DNA of 20,608 nt, taken from positions 1-20,608 of IMG/VR virus record IMGVR_UViG_3300037104_000528, one strand, 5' to 3'. Below are positions 6,941 to 14,282 of this stretch, piece by piece. Both the position numbers and the translations under genes were made by a program. The notes under the pieces were generated by a model. That model had not been told where the DNA came from. It made no database searches and worked only from the letters and a program-made list of their open reading frames with translations. This DNA is from a virus. The stretch's first letter is position 1, and each line of letters starts with the position of its first letter.

Positions 6941-7858
6941 ATGACAAGAGCTGAAGTAGCACAACTCTATACGCCGATCTATGACGAGTTTATGCTCCAG
7001 GATTACGGCGAGGAGACACAGGTTCATCCCCAGCTCTTCGATGTCGTTGAAGACCACACCTATCAGTATAAGGTAGACGGTCTCTCCGGCTTAGGAGAAT
7101 GGGTATCAGCAACAGAAGATAGCTCGGGCGGTTTTGATGTCCCGGTATTAGGCTATCCGAAGACCTTTACACAGGCGAAGTTCTGGAAGAAATTCTACGC
7201 CTCTTTTGAGTCTGTAGATCAGGACGAATACGCCCTCTTGAAGAAAGAAGGCGACGCGCGCTCTATGGGTAGAGGCGGACGTTCGAAAGTTGAACGTGAT
7301 ACGGCAGGGGTCATCATAAACGGCTTCACGACCGCTTGCCCGGACGGGCAGTTCCTTTTCTCGGCATCACATCCGAAGAACTCGGATGAAACGGGCACTC
7401 TTTACGACAACCTGCTTGCAGGCCCGTTCTCACATGACAACCTTGAAGCTGCTGAGAAATTAATATCGGCGAACTTGAAAGATCCGATGGGGATACCGAT
7501 TCCCGTTCCCGAGAAGGCGATACTCTTTTATGCTCCGGCTTTACGTGGGGTGGTAGATAGGGTATTGAACGCCCGCGCTTTAGAGCGCCCGGGAACCGTT
7601 AACCGTGATATCAACCGCTTTGCCGGGAAATATGATCCGATAGAGTGGAGATATCTCGCCTCGGATATGGGCGGTAGCGATACCATTTGGGGTATCCTAT
7701 ATCCGACCTTGAAGATGTTAAAGATAGTCTGGTCGGCGAAACCGTCTTTTTCAAGCTGGATAGACGAGGACTTGGAACGCTATTTCTTCAAGGGCCGTAT
7801 GCTTTACGATACCGGCGCAACCGATTGGCGGTCAATCTTCGCCTCAACCGGCGCTTAA
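6941..7858 (+). CDS. Major capsid protein, HK97 fold (Mu gpT-like type)
   Basis: 305 residues, with AAAAGGAGAATGAA before the ATG. It builds the icosahedral shell. Recognisable parts are an N-terminal segment with YTPIYDEFMLQDYG, a beta-rich E-loop-like region (GEWVSATEDSSGGFDVPVLGY), the spine/P-domain helix segment (ARSMGRGGRSKVERDTAGVI, in pieces), then the LFSASHPKNSDE motif. In my experience 'LFSxxHPN' is diagnostic of the gpT/encapsulin-like capsid group. A-domain strands follow (KAILFYAPALRGVVDRVLN), and the C-terminus has a P-loop-like WRYLASD and FFKGRMLYDTGATDW. About 300 residues is usual for this group. No prohead protease or cleaved delta domain is evident. Confidence 0.85.
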   Translation: MTRAEVAQLYTPIYDEFMLQDYGEETQVHPQLFDVVEDHTYQYKVDGLSGLGEWVSATEDSSGGFDVPVLGYPKTFTQAKFWKKFYASFESVDQDEYALLKKEGDARSMGRGGRSKVERDTAGVIINGFTTACPDGQFLFSASHPKNSDETGTLYDNLLAGPFSHDNLEAAEKLISANLKDPMGIPIPVPEKAILFYAPALRGVVDRVLNARALERPGTVNRDINRFAGKYDPIEWRYLASDMGGSDTIWGILYPTLKMLKIVWSAKPSFSSWIDEDLERYFFKGRMLYDTGATDWRSIFASTGA

Positions 7859-7878
7859 CCGAAAGGACACAGACAAAC

Positions 7879-8322
7879 ATGAAGAAGTTATTTGTAGTTC
7901 TCATGACTCTGGCCCTTTTGGTCGGAGTCGGTTCTAAAGCGTTAGCGACAGCCGATATCACGGCTTCCACAGGCGGAAGCTCGATAGGAACGGTCAAAGC
8001 GTATACGATGATCAACACAAGCGTCAATTACGAAGTGACCAATATTCCTGTCGGGACGATTACGCCCGGGGAGTGCCAGATACTTGGCTACTCGGCAAAC
8101 CTGATAAAAGGCGGGACACAGGACGGACTTTTCGGCATAAGAGACGCCATTTCTACTACGCCAATGGCGGATAGCTTTATCATAGCTGAAAACGAAGCTA
8201 CTGCTGCCCTTCCGGTCAACCAAATATTCCCAAGAGGGATGGATATATCCCGAGGAATAAGGGTTAATCAGTCAGGCATGACGAGCGTAACAATCTATTA
8301 CATAAGGTTAATAGCACCGTAG
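7879..8322 (+). CDS. Secreted beta-rich protein, family paralog A
   Basis: 147 residues. The start at 7879 has AAAGGA 11 nt upstream and opens with a textbook signal peptide (MKKLFVVLMTLALLVGVG, likely cleavage KALA|TADI after 23). A longer in-frame extension inside the capsid gene is not credible. The mature part is beta-rich: TITPGECQILGYSANL, AENEAT, then GIRVNQSGMTSVTIYYIRL at the end. The same framework recurs in the products at 9282 and 10909, so these are one paralogous family. No known family recognised. It may be a virion surface protein or a protein left on or outside the host cell. It directly follows the major capsid gene. Confidence 0.8.
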   Translation: MKKLFVVLMTLALLVGVGSKALATADITASTGGSSIGTVKAYTMINTSVNYEVTNIPVGTITPGECQILGYSANLIKGGTQDGLFGIRDAISTTPMADSFIIAENEATAALPVNQIFPRGMDISRGIRVNQSGMTSVTIYYIRLIAP

Positions 8323-8331
8323 GTGAAGACA

Positions 8332-9285
8332 ATGGCTTGGCTTCGGGGACTTACCTCCCCGAAGCCTTCCATCTTTGATTTAGCAGTCGCCGGGATTTTA
8401 TCTGTCGGATTCCTTCCTGATAGATTTTATCAAGGAATGTTCCTTGTCTTTTATTCCCTGTTCGTATTCTGCCTCACCTTTTTTATGAAGCCCAAGCGCG
8501 AGTTCAATTCCCTTCCGCTTGCCCTGTTCGTCTTATGGTCTTTTTTCATGATATTTGTCCACAATAAGATTCAGATAGTTCCGGGAAACTTTATGAATCA
8601 ATGGCTTAACATGTCGATAATGTTCGAAGGATTTATTTATATCCTGTTCGGGTATCTTTTTATAAGGAATATAGTTATCTATTCAAGCAACCTTAAATTC
8701 ATATTCTTGCTCCTTCCTTTCGCCCTTATCCCTACGATAAAGATTTATACCATCGGCGGCCAGATGACTATCTATATGGCGCTCATATTAAGCGTAATCA
8801 TTTATTTATTCCTAAAAAGGAAGAATACTATTGCCATAATATTAAGCATTATGTCGGCAACAGAAGTCATCGGCCTGTGGCCTTACGTGGTCAAAAAGTT
8901 CTCCTGCCGGCCCGTTGTATGGCACCAGCTATTCCTTGAAATACACAAACATCCTTTTATAGGCAGCGGCTTCAACCATACTTTACAGCCTAATAATATG
9001 ATATGGGTCAACTATATCGGCAATGTAAATTACGGGTGGATATTCAGGCATAACGACCTCTTGTCTATCGGGGCATACCTCGGGGCGGTAGTGATATTAT
9101 TCCTTGTCTGGTTTATCGCCGAGAGTTTGGTGAGGATAGGAAAGACTATTTATATTATTCCATTCTTGACAATAGCTTTAGCTTCATTTTTCCAATTAAT
9201 TTTATTTGATCCGGTAAAAGGGGCAATTTGTCTTACGTTAATCGGGGTGTGTCTCAAGGAAACTTACAAAGGAGAGAAGGCATGA
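8332..9285 (+). CDS. O-antigen polymerase/ligase-like (Wzy_C/WaaL-type) membrane protein
   Basis: 317 residues from the ATG at 8332 (AGGTGA 5 nt upstream; the GTG at 8323 has no ribosome binding site). About 8-10 hydrophobic segments span most of the chain. The large loop near 190-242 carries the Wzy_C hallmarks: R193-PVVW, H207-PFIGSGF, and H240-ND followed by L-SIGAYLGA. Known WaaL/Wzy enzymes need Arg and His residues in this periplasmic loop, about 50 residues apart, and R193 to H240 is 47. Family role: joining or polymerising undecaprenyl-linked glycans on the periplasmic face of the inner membrane. It is shorter than typical (about 400). In this late operon, flanked by secreted paralogs A and B, it may alter host surface glycans. 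Substrate unknown. Confidence 0.7.
   Translation: MAWLRGLTSPKPSIFDLAVAGILSVGFLPDRFYQGMFLVFYSLFVFCLTFFMKPKREFNSLPLALFVLWSFFMIFVHNKIQIVPGNFMNQWLNMSIMFEGFIYILFGYLFIRNIVIYSSNLKFIFLLLPFALIPTIKIYTIGGQMTIYMALILSVIIYLFLKRKNTIAIILSIMSATEVIGLWPYVVKKFSCRPVVWHQLFLEIHKHPFIGSGFNHTLQPNNMIWVNYIGNVNYGWIFRHNDLLSIGAYLGAVVILFLVWFIAESLVRIGKTIYIIPFLTIALASFFQLILFDPVKGAICLTLIGVCLKETYKGEKA
8339..8366 (+). promoter_or_regulatory. Perfect 11-bp hairpin in the first codons of the Wzy-like gene
   Basis: GGCTTCGGGGA (8339-8349), loop CTTACC, TCCCCGAAGCC (8356-8366). It begins at codon 3 of the membrane-protein gene, 17 nt after the stop of the preceding secreted-protein gene. No run of T follows (TTCCATCTTTG), so it is a poor intrinsic terminator. 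It could limit ribosome entry or mRNA decay for this gene. Confidence 0.6.
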
Positions 9286-9680
9286 ATAAGAGATTCTGGG
9301 CGGTAATAGCTTTATTGTTGGTTTCGGGGATGGCTTTCGGAAGTGATGCTTCCACGTCCAAACAGGTTTATTCATTCGGGTTGATAAACTCAGGCGCATC
9401 GAGGATGATAACCATAATCCCGACCACTTCCATAAGACCGGGGACGGACAAGATAATCGGGTATTCCATAATGCCGGCGAAGGCCGGGGCATCCGAGCTA
9501 TACGTCGCCATATTCGACCAGACGACTAACTGGCTTTCGGGTGAGGTATTCGCCGAGAACGAGGTCTTGACCCCTTACGGCGCGGGGGAGTTGTGGCCGT
9601 ACGGGAAGAAGATAGTACAGGGTGTCGTGGTTAGTCAGGGCGCTAATACACAGATACAAGTATATTTCATATCGGAATAA
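9282..9680 (+). CDS. Secreted beta-rich protein, family paralog B
   Basis: 132 residues. The ATG overlaps the previous stop (ATGA) and has AAAGGAGAGAAGGC upstream; the in-frame codons before it are not needed. Signal peptide MNKRFWAVIALLLVSGMAFG, likely cleaved AFG|SDAS after 20. The mature part matches paralogs A and C in order: SIRPGTDKIIGYSIMP, FAENEV, LWPYGKKIVQGVVVSQG, TQIQVYFIS. It has no cysteine. The family function is unknown; the all-beta pattern and small size suggest a surface or virion-decoration protein. It directly follows the O-antigen-type membrane gene, so A and B bracket that gene. Confidence 0.8.
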   Translation: MNKRFWAVIALLLVSGMAFGSDASTSKQVYSFGLINSGASRMITIIPTTSIRPGTDKIIGYSIMPAKAGASELYVAIFDQTTNWLSGEVFAENEVLTPYGAGELWPYGKKIVQGVVVSQGANTQIQVYFISE

Positions 9681-9683
9681 ACT

Positions 9684-10034
9684 ATGGGCGATAAAAACTC
9701 TCTAAAACTTGACATTACTTCTTTTCAGAATCTGGCTCTTGCTCCACTCAGCTACACTACGGTCCTGACCCGTCGCTTCAGGCTGAGCCAGATTCTTTTC
9801 CACGCCTCAGTCGCTATCACGGAAACCATAAAGACGACGTTTGTTTCCCATAACGGGACGAATTATAACGTGGTTCTGGACCAGATAACCCTGACCTCCG
9901 AACAGGACTATATCTTCGCCCCGAAGAATAAGATCGACTTCTACGAGGGCGACAAGTTGAAGATAGAATGCACCAACGCTAATCTAACGGGCGTGATCTA
10001 TGCCACAATCAAAACGGAGGAGAAACTGCTCTGA
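9684..10034 (+). CDS. Beta-sandwich virion-type protein without signal peptide
   Basis: 116 residues, 3 nt after the previous stop, with only a weak CGGA upstream. All-beta pattern: RRFRLSQILFHASVAITETI, NYNVVLDQITLTSEQDYIF, then KIDFYEGDKLKIECTNANL and VIYATIK. The 'EGDKLKIECTN' strand with a preceding 'P-x-N-K-I-x-F' resembles small beta-sandwich proteins common beside phage tail and fibre genes, as I remember them. Its strand order also resembles the secreted paralogs A-C, so a common fold is possible but unproven. A 12-bp inverted repeat lies in its first 40 codons. Probably a minor structural protein. Confidence 0.65.
   Translation: MGDKNSLKLDITSFQNLALAPLSYTTVLTRRFRLSQILFHASVAITETIKTTFVSHNGTNYNVVLDQITLTSEQDYIFAPKNKIDFYEGDKLKIECTNANLTGVIYATIKTEEKLL
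9727..9796. repeat. 12-bp perfect inverted repeat with 46-nt spacer
   Basis: AGAATCTGGCTC at 9727-9738 and its exact reverse complement GAGCCAGATTCT at 9785-9796, both inside the coding sequence of the 9684 gene. It could form a long-loop stem in mRNA. No protein-binding role is evident. Confidence 0.5.
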
Positions 10035-10912
10035 TGCCTACTAAAGAGGAACTTCAAAAAGAAATCAACGGTCTTGAGCTTGAGATAAGGGTTCTTCGTC
10101 CAAAAAGAGATGATCTTCAAAACGATATCAAGAACTTAACTATTAAGAAAGGTCAAGAAAGCGATAAGCTAACTGATGCTATAAAGAAAACTGCTGACGC
10201 TATGGACGAGTTAAAGGTAGTTCAAGGTAAAGTTTCGGATGCTAAGACGGAACTGAAGGATACCCAGTCCAAGACTACAGACGAAATAAATAAGCAGAAA
10301 GTTGAGCAGGTCAAGAACCAGAAGATCCTTGATGATATAGATATTGCCTCAAAAGATTTAGACAAGAAGAAATCAGATATTGCTTCCTCCGACCAGGCTA
10401 CGAAAGACTTGATTAAATCCCAGCTTGGAGAGAGGGCGAAACTTGACCAAGACAAAGCTGCTCATCAGGATAATGTAGATAAGTTCGAAGCGGATAAGAA
10501 AACCTCCGGGGATATCATTGCCGAGGCCAACGGATATCTGTCCCAAGCTAAAGACAAGAACGAGCAGGCTGTCAAATCTTTGGAGGAGGCCGGTGCCGCC
10601 AATTCTGCAGCCGGCGCAAAAGAGAAGCAGGCCGAGAACAAGATAAAGGAGGCTGACGACAGGGTGGCCCTCGCCAACGAGACCTTGAAGGAGGCCAGGG
10701 ACAAAAAGGTCGCTCAGGACAAGCGAGAGGCCGACCTCAACGACCGGGACGCCAAGCAGAACGAGCGTGACGGAACCCTAACTGCCGGCTACGCCGATCT
10801 TGAAACCAAGAAGACGGAGTTCGGAATCCTTGAGCTGAAGCTGAAGAAGATGGCCTACGAGAAGGGGCTTCAGGCTGAGTATGACGCACTTCAAAAGGAA
10901 GTAGGGAAATGA
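10034..10912 (+). CDS. Long coiled-coil protein, possible fibre shaft or tail rod
   Basis: 292 residues, starting in a TGATG overlap with the upstream stop and with ACGGAGGAG upstream. Essentially all charged helix with heptad-like hydrophobic spacing from residue 5 to the end (KEEINGLELEIRVLRPKRDDL-type segments, later EADDRVALANETLKEARD). No signal peptide, no Cys, no enzymatic motif. Codon choice changes along the gene: A/T-ending Lys, Glu and Asp codons dominate early, whereas GAG, GCC, GAC and AAG dominate from about 10570 on, as if two sources had been joined. Possible roles are a trimeric fibre, a linker, or an internal or ejected protein. The family is unknown. Confidence 0.7.
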   Translation: MPTKEELQKEINGLELEIRVLRPKRDDLQNDIKNLTIKKGQESDKLTDAIKKTADAMDELKVVQGKVSDAKTELKDTQSKTTDEINKQKVEQVKNQKILDDIDIASKDLDKKKSDIASSDQATKDLIKSQLGERAKLDQDKAAHQDNVDKFEADKKTSGDIIAEANGYLSQAKDKNEQAVKSLEEAGAANSAAGAKEKQAENKIKEADDRVALANETLKEARDKKVAQDKREADLNDRDAKQNERDGTLTAGYADLETKKTEFGILELKLKKMAYEKGLQAEYDALQKEVGK

Positions 10913-11316
10913 AAAAGCTTATAGTCGCTTTCCTTCTATTCGCGATTCCGGCATTTGCTGGGCCTCTTGACGGGCAGGACTCTAATCTGCCTCCTAAGAT
11001 ACCTCAACTGGCCTACACCTCGGATAACAATTCGGGGGGATACCTCATTACGAACGTATCCACCTCTATAATCGATCCTACGACTTGTAAGATACTTGGC
11101 TTCGAGGTTCTGCCTTTGTCGGTCAATGGGGAGTTCGTCGCTACCCTCCACGATACCATTACTTCAATTTCCAACACGACGATAATGGGGGAACTTGAAT
11201 GCGTCAACCAGAGTTTCGCCGGTGCGTGGTATCCGTATCCGGTCAGGTTATTCAACGGGCTTCGCATAATCCAGGGAGGCCAGACGAGAGTCATTGTCTA
11301 TTATACGAGATATTAA
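10909..11316 (+). CDS. Secreted beta-rich protein, family paralog C
   Basis: 135 residues. The start is an ATGA overlap with the coiled-coil gene, with AAAAGGAAGTAGGG upstream. Signal peptide MKKLIVAFLLFAIPAFA, cleaved AFA|GPLD after 17. The mature part shares the A/B framework: SIIDPTTCKILGFEVLP, GELECVNQ (where A and B have AENE), WYPYPVRLFNGLRIIQGGQT, RVIVYYTRY. Two cysteines (in TTCK and LECV) could pair if it is exported. It lies immediately upstream of, and overlaps by 23 nt, the tail-spike gene, which may mean that it works with the spike. Function unknown. Confidence 0.8.
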   Translation: MKKLIVAFLLFAIPAFAGPLDGQDSNLPPKIPQLAYTSDNNSGGYLITNVSTSIIDPTTCKILGFEVLPLSVNGEFVATLHDTITSISNTTIMGELECVNQSFAGAWYPYPVRLFNGLRIIQGGQTRVIVYYTRY

Positions 11317-14266
11317 AAGGATAGTTTTATCCGCTTTTATATTATGCCTTATCATTCCACAGGCACATTCAAACGGATCGTGGTATGGCGGGAGCAGCGG
11401 AAGTGGCGGCGGTGGAGTAAGCCAATCTTATGTCTTAAATAATTTTTTATCCCTCGCCGCCCCCAACCAGACCGTCACCCAGACACCTAATTTCAGCGGG
11501 GGGCTGACTTCTGGTGGTAATACTGTTTTAACTTCCGTTACAGGCCTCCTCGCCACAGGTGCGACCACAGGGGCGACAGGACAGATTCAACCTTTTACTC
11601 TTGGCGTAAGCGGTGCAGGGGTTATGCTTCATCCCTCCGCTACGGTAGTCGTTGCTTCATCCACTTCAAGGGGCAAGGCGGAGGCCGATTATGTCTGCAC
11701 GGGGACGAATGATGATGTAAAAATACAGGCAGCAGTTACTGCTATTGGTGCGACGGGCGGGAAGATAGTCCTCTTGGAAGGTATTTACAATATCTCAAAC
11801 AGCATAGATTTTTCTGGTTGTGGGGCTATCTCCCTTCAAGGGGCGGGGATGTCAACCGATTGGAAATATAACAAGGGGACTATCCTCAAATTAGCTAATG
11901 GGGTCAACAAACCCATAATAGTAAAGACCGAACCTATCTGGGCACAGGACTATATTTCCCCGATTTCCATAACGAACATTATGATAGACGGCAACAGGCT
12001 TAGTAATGCCAATAGCGCTTGCGACGGGATAATTTTTACCAATGTCGCCCACTCTGTAATAAGGGATGTCGGTATTTTCAGGTGCTATAACGCCGCAATC
12101 CACCTTAAACAATGTTATGGGGTAACGATAGACAACTGCACGTTAGGGGGTTGCGATTCTTCAGGAACTCATACTAATGGGGCGATTATAGCAGGGACGT
12201 GGGTTCCGAACGGATATGGTATTTACATAGATAGCAGTCCTGACAACAGGATAAGTAATTGCTATATTTGGCATAATTCAATAGATGGGATTTATGCAAC
12301 TACTGCTTACGATTTTGCCGCTACTGAAAATCTTGTAATCAATGCCTGTTCATTAAACTGGAATGATGGTTGCGGAGTTAAACTTATAAAAGGGACTAAT
12401 GCCCTCTGGGTAGGGAGGATATTCAATTCACATCTCGACGAGAACGGAACCTATGGTTTGTATGTTTCAGGCAACGTAACGAACTGGAAGATTATCGGAT
12501 GTAATTTCTTCGGCAACCAACGTATCGCAGGAACAGATACTTATGCTATCTATATGGCAGGAACAAGTGGGTATCTGGTTCAAGACTTCGATTTTCTTGG
12601 TTGTGCTTTTGATATGTATAACGCACAATCGGGGACTATCAATCAAAATGCTTATGTTCAAGGTGTAAGATTTCTCGACAATAACTTTGCATCTGGACAA
12701 AGCGGTATAGGTATAGGTCCGGATGGGACAGTAAATCCTACCAATCCTCTGACGATAAAAGGAATAGCGGGTTATAACAATCAGATAAGGTTGTATTCTC
12801 CTTACGCTACAACTGGCGGTGCTTTTTTAGGTGGGGGAGATAATAATAATTTCAACTTTGCTGGCGGTGCAGAAGTTTACAATGGTTCTTGGATAACTCA
12901 CGATGCAACACCCACTATTGTCCAAGGCGATGATGGGGCGATAACCTTCTATGCCGATACAGGGCAAACTCCTGAAACCGCTTATACTCCTACTTCAAGG
13001 ATGGCTCTTAATTCAACAGGGCTTACTGCAACTGTAAATATTACCGCTCCTCGACTTGTATCTAATATAGGAATAGGCACAGCTCCGTTTGTAGTGACCT
13101 CTACGACGCAAGTCGCTAACCTGAATGCGGCTACTGCAGGAACGGCGGGTAATGTCACAGGCACAGTAGCCGTCGGCAATGGCGGAACGAACCATACCAC
13201 CTTTACCGCCTATATGCCGATAGCGGCAGGCACTACTGCGACTGGAGCATTTCAGTCGATAGCTACAGGAACGCAGTATTATCCTTTGGTTTACAATACG
13301 AGTTCTTCCTTGCCGTCATTTACATTATTACCCGTCGCTGGGGGCGGTTCGGGAGTGGCTTCCCATACGGCTTATATGCCTATCTGCGGCGGCACAACTA
13401 CAACAGGAACAGAACAATCCATCGCTACTGGCACTCAATACTATCCGTTATGCTATAACACATCGGGTTCGTTACCAACATTCCAAGTTTTACCCGTTGC
13501 AGGTGGTGGGACGGGGGCGACTTCTGCGAGCATTACCGCTTTCAATAATATCACGGGTTTTAGTGCCGCTGGGACGACAGGAACGACATCGACGAATCTA
13601 GTATTTTCGACATCGCCAGTTTTGGTTACCCCTAATATTGGTGCGGCAACAGCAACTTCCGTGACGGCAAATAGTGGAGATTTGATTCTTAAAGGTGCGA
13701 GTGGAGGAACTCTTAAACTTTATGCCAATACCTCCGATACAGATTATATTCATATTAACGGAAATAATGGCTTTACAAATACCACCGAAATAAACTACGG
13801 AGCGAATAACGACTGGTATCTAAGCTATGGCACGACGGGACACGTATATATGAGAAGTGGAGCAAATATCAAATTTACTTTGGCGGCAGATGGCTCGACT
13901 CAGTTATCTAAATACGGGGCAGGTGCGGCAACCTTCGATGCAAGCGGTAATATCACCTCTGCTTCTGATGAGAGGTTAAAAAATATTCAGGGCGAATTTA
14001 AGGCAGGTCTTCCTGAAATACTTAAAATAAATCCCATCCTTTACAAGTGGAACAAAAAATCAGGTCTTGAAACCGAACATACTTATGTGGGTTTCTCGGC
14101 ACAGGAAATAAAGAGACTTATACCAGAGGCGGTAGGGCAAGATTCCAAAGGATATTTGACATTAAATGACAGAGGAATTACCGCCGCACTCGTCAATGCG
14201 GTCAAGGAACAGCAAAAAGAGATAGACGACTTGAAGGCACGGCTCGACAGGGCAGGGATAAAATAA
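11294..14266 (+). CDS. Tail fibre/spike: signal peptide, beta-helix, repeats, S74 chaperone
   Basis: 990 residues from a TTG at 11294; no ATG is available near, and upstream signals are weak (GAGAG), so the exact start is uncertain. Order: n-region and signal-like hydrophobic stretch 9-26 (AHS|NGS); Gly/Ser linker 27-42; a short trimeric adhesin-like part; a pectate-lyase-3-type right-handed beta-helix from about 120 to 480 (DVKIQAAVTAIGATGGKIVL, LEGIYNIS, then N-x-C turns); fibre domain to 620; two 54-residue repeats 638-745; a fibre segment; and a C-terminal Peptidase_S74 intramolecular chaperone. The S-D-E-R-L-K motif at S891-D892 marks the expected self-cleavage site, releasing about 100 residues. 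Role: host-surface recognition and possibly glycan degradation. No catalytic residues are assigned. Confidence 0.85.
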   Translation: MSIIRDIKRIVLSAFILCLIIPQAHSNGSWYGGSSGSGGGGVSQSYVLNNFLSLAAPNQTVTQTPNFSGGLTSGGNTVLTSVTGLLATGATTGATGQIQPFTLGVSGAGVMLHPSATVVVASSTSRGKAEADYVCTGTNDDVKIQAAVTAIGATGGKIVLLEGIYNISNSIDFSGCGAISLQGAGMSTDWKYNKGTILKLANGVNKPIIVKTEPIWAQDYISPISITNIMIDGNRLSNANSACDGIIFTNVAHSVIRDVGIFRCYNAAIHLKQCYGVTIDNCTLGGCDSSGTHTNGAIIAGTWVPNGYGIYIDSSPDNRISNCYIWHNSIDGIYATTAYDFAATENLVINACSLNWNDGCGVKLIKGTNALWVGRIFNSHLDENGTYGLYVSGNVTNWKIIGCNFFGNQRIAGTDTYAIYMAGTSGYLVQDFDFLGCAFDMYNAQSGTINQNAYVQGVRFLDNNFASGQSGIGIGPDGTVNPTNPLTIKGIAGYNNQIRLYSPYATTGGAFLGGGDNNNFNFAGGAEVYNGSWITHDATPTIVQGDDGAITFYADTGQTPETAYTPTSRMALNSTGLTATVNITAPRLVSNIGIGTAPFVVTSTTQVANLNAATAGTAGNVTGTVAVGNGGTNHTTFTAYMPIAAGTTATGAFQSIATGTQYYPLVYNTSSSLPSFTLLPVAGGGSGVASHTAYMPICGGTTTTGTEQSIATGTQYYPLCYNTSGSLPTFQVLPVAGGGTGATSASITAFNNITGFSAAGTTGTTSTNLVFSTSPVLVTPNIGAATATSVTANSGDLILKGASGGTLKLYANTSDTDYIHINGNNGFTNTTEINYGANNDWYLSYGTTGHVYMRSGANIKFTLAADGSTQLSKYGAGAATFDASGNITSASDERLKNIQGEFKAGLPEILKINPILYKWNKKSGLETEHTYVGFSAQEIKRLIPEAVGQDSKGYLTLNDRGITAALVNAVKEQQKEIDDLKARLDRAGIK
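13205..13528 (+). repeat. Two tandem 54-residue (162-nt) repeats in the tail fibre
   Basis: Copy 1 is 13205-13366 (residues 638-691) and copy 2 is 13367-13528 (692-745). Both read TAYMPI-x2-GTT-x-TG, then SIATGTQYYPL-x-YNTS-x-SLP-x-F and LPVAGGG-x-G. The DNA has diverged mostly at third positions. Typical fibre-shaft repeats; copy number could vary between relatives. Confidence 0.85.
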
Positions 14267-14282
14267 AAGGGAAGGGGTAGAT

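Noticed and set aside
7687-7878. Upstream in-frame extension of secreted paralog A
   Set aside because: It would overlap the capsid gene by 172 nt and bury the signal peptide; the ATG at 7879 has its own AAAGGA.
8323-8331. GTG start for the Wzy-like protein
   Set aside because: No ribosome binding site before it; its own bases AGGTGA serve the ATG at 8332.
8339-8390. Intrinsic terminator after the 7879 gene
   Set aside because: The stem is strong but no U-run follows, and it lies inside the next coding sequence, so I list it only as a hairpin.
13205-13528. Repeats as a CRISPR or mobile-element signature
   Set aside because: Two 162-nt units in frame inside a fibre gene, with third-position divergence: protein repeats.
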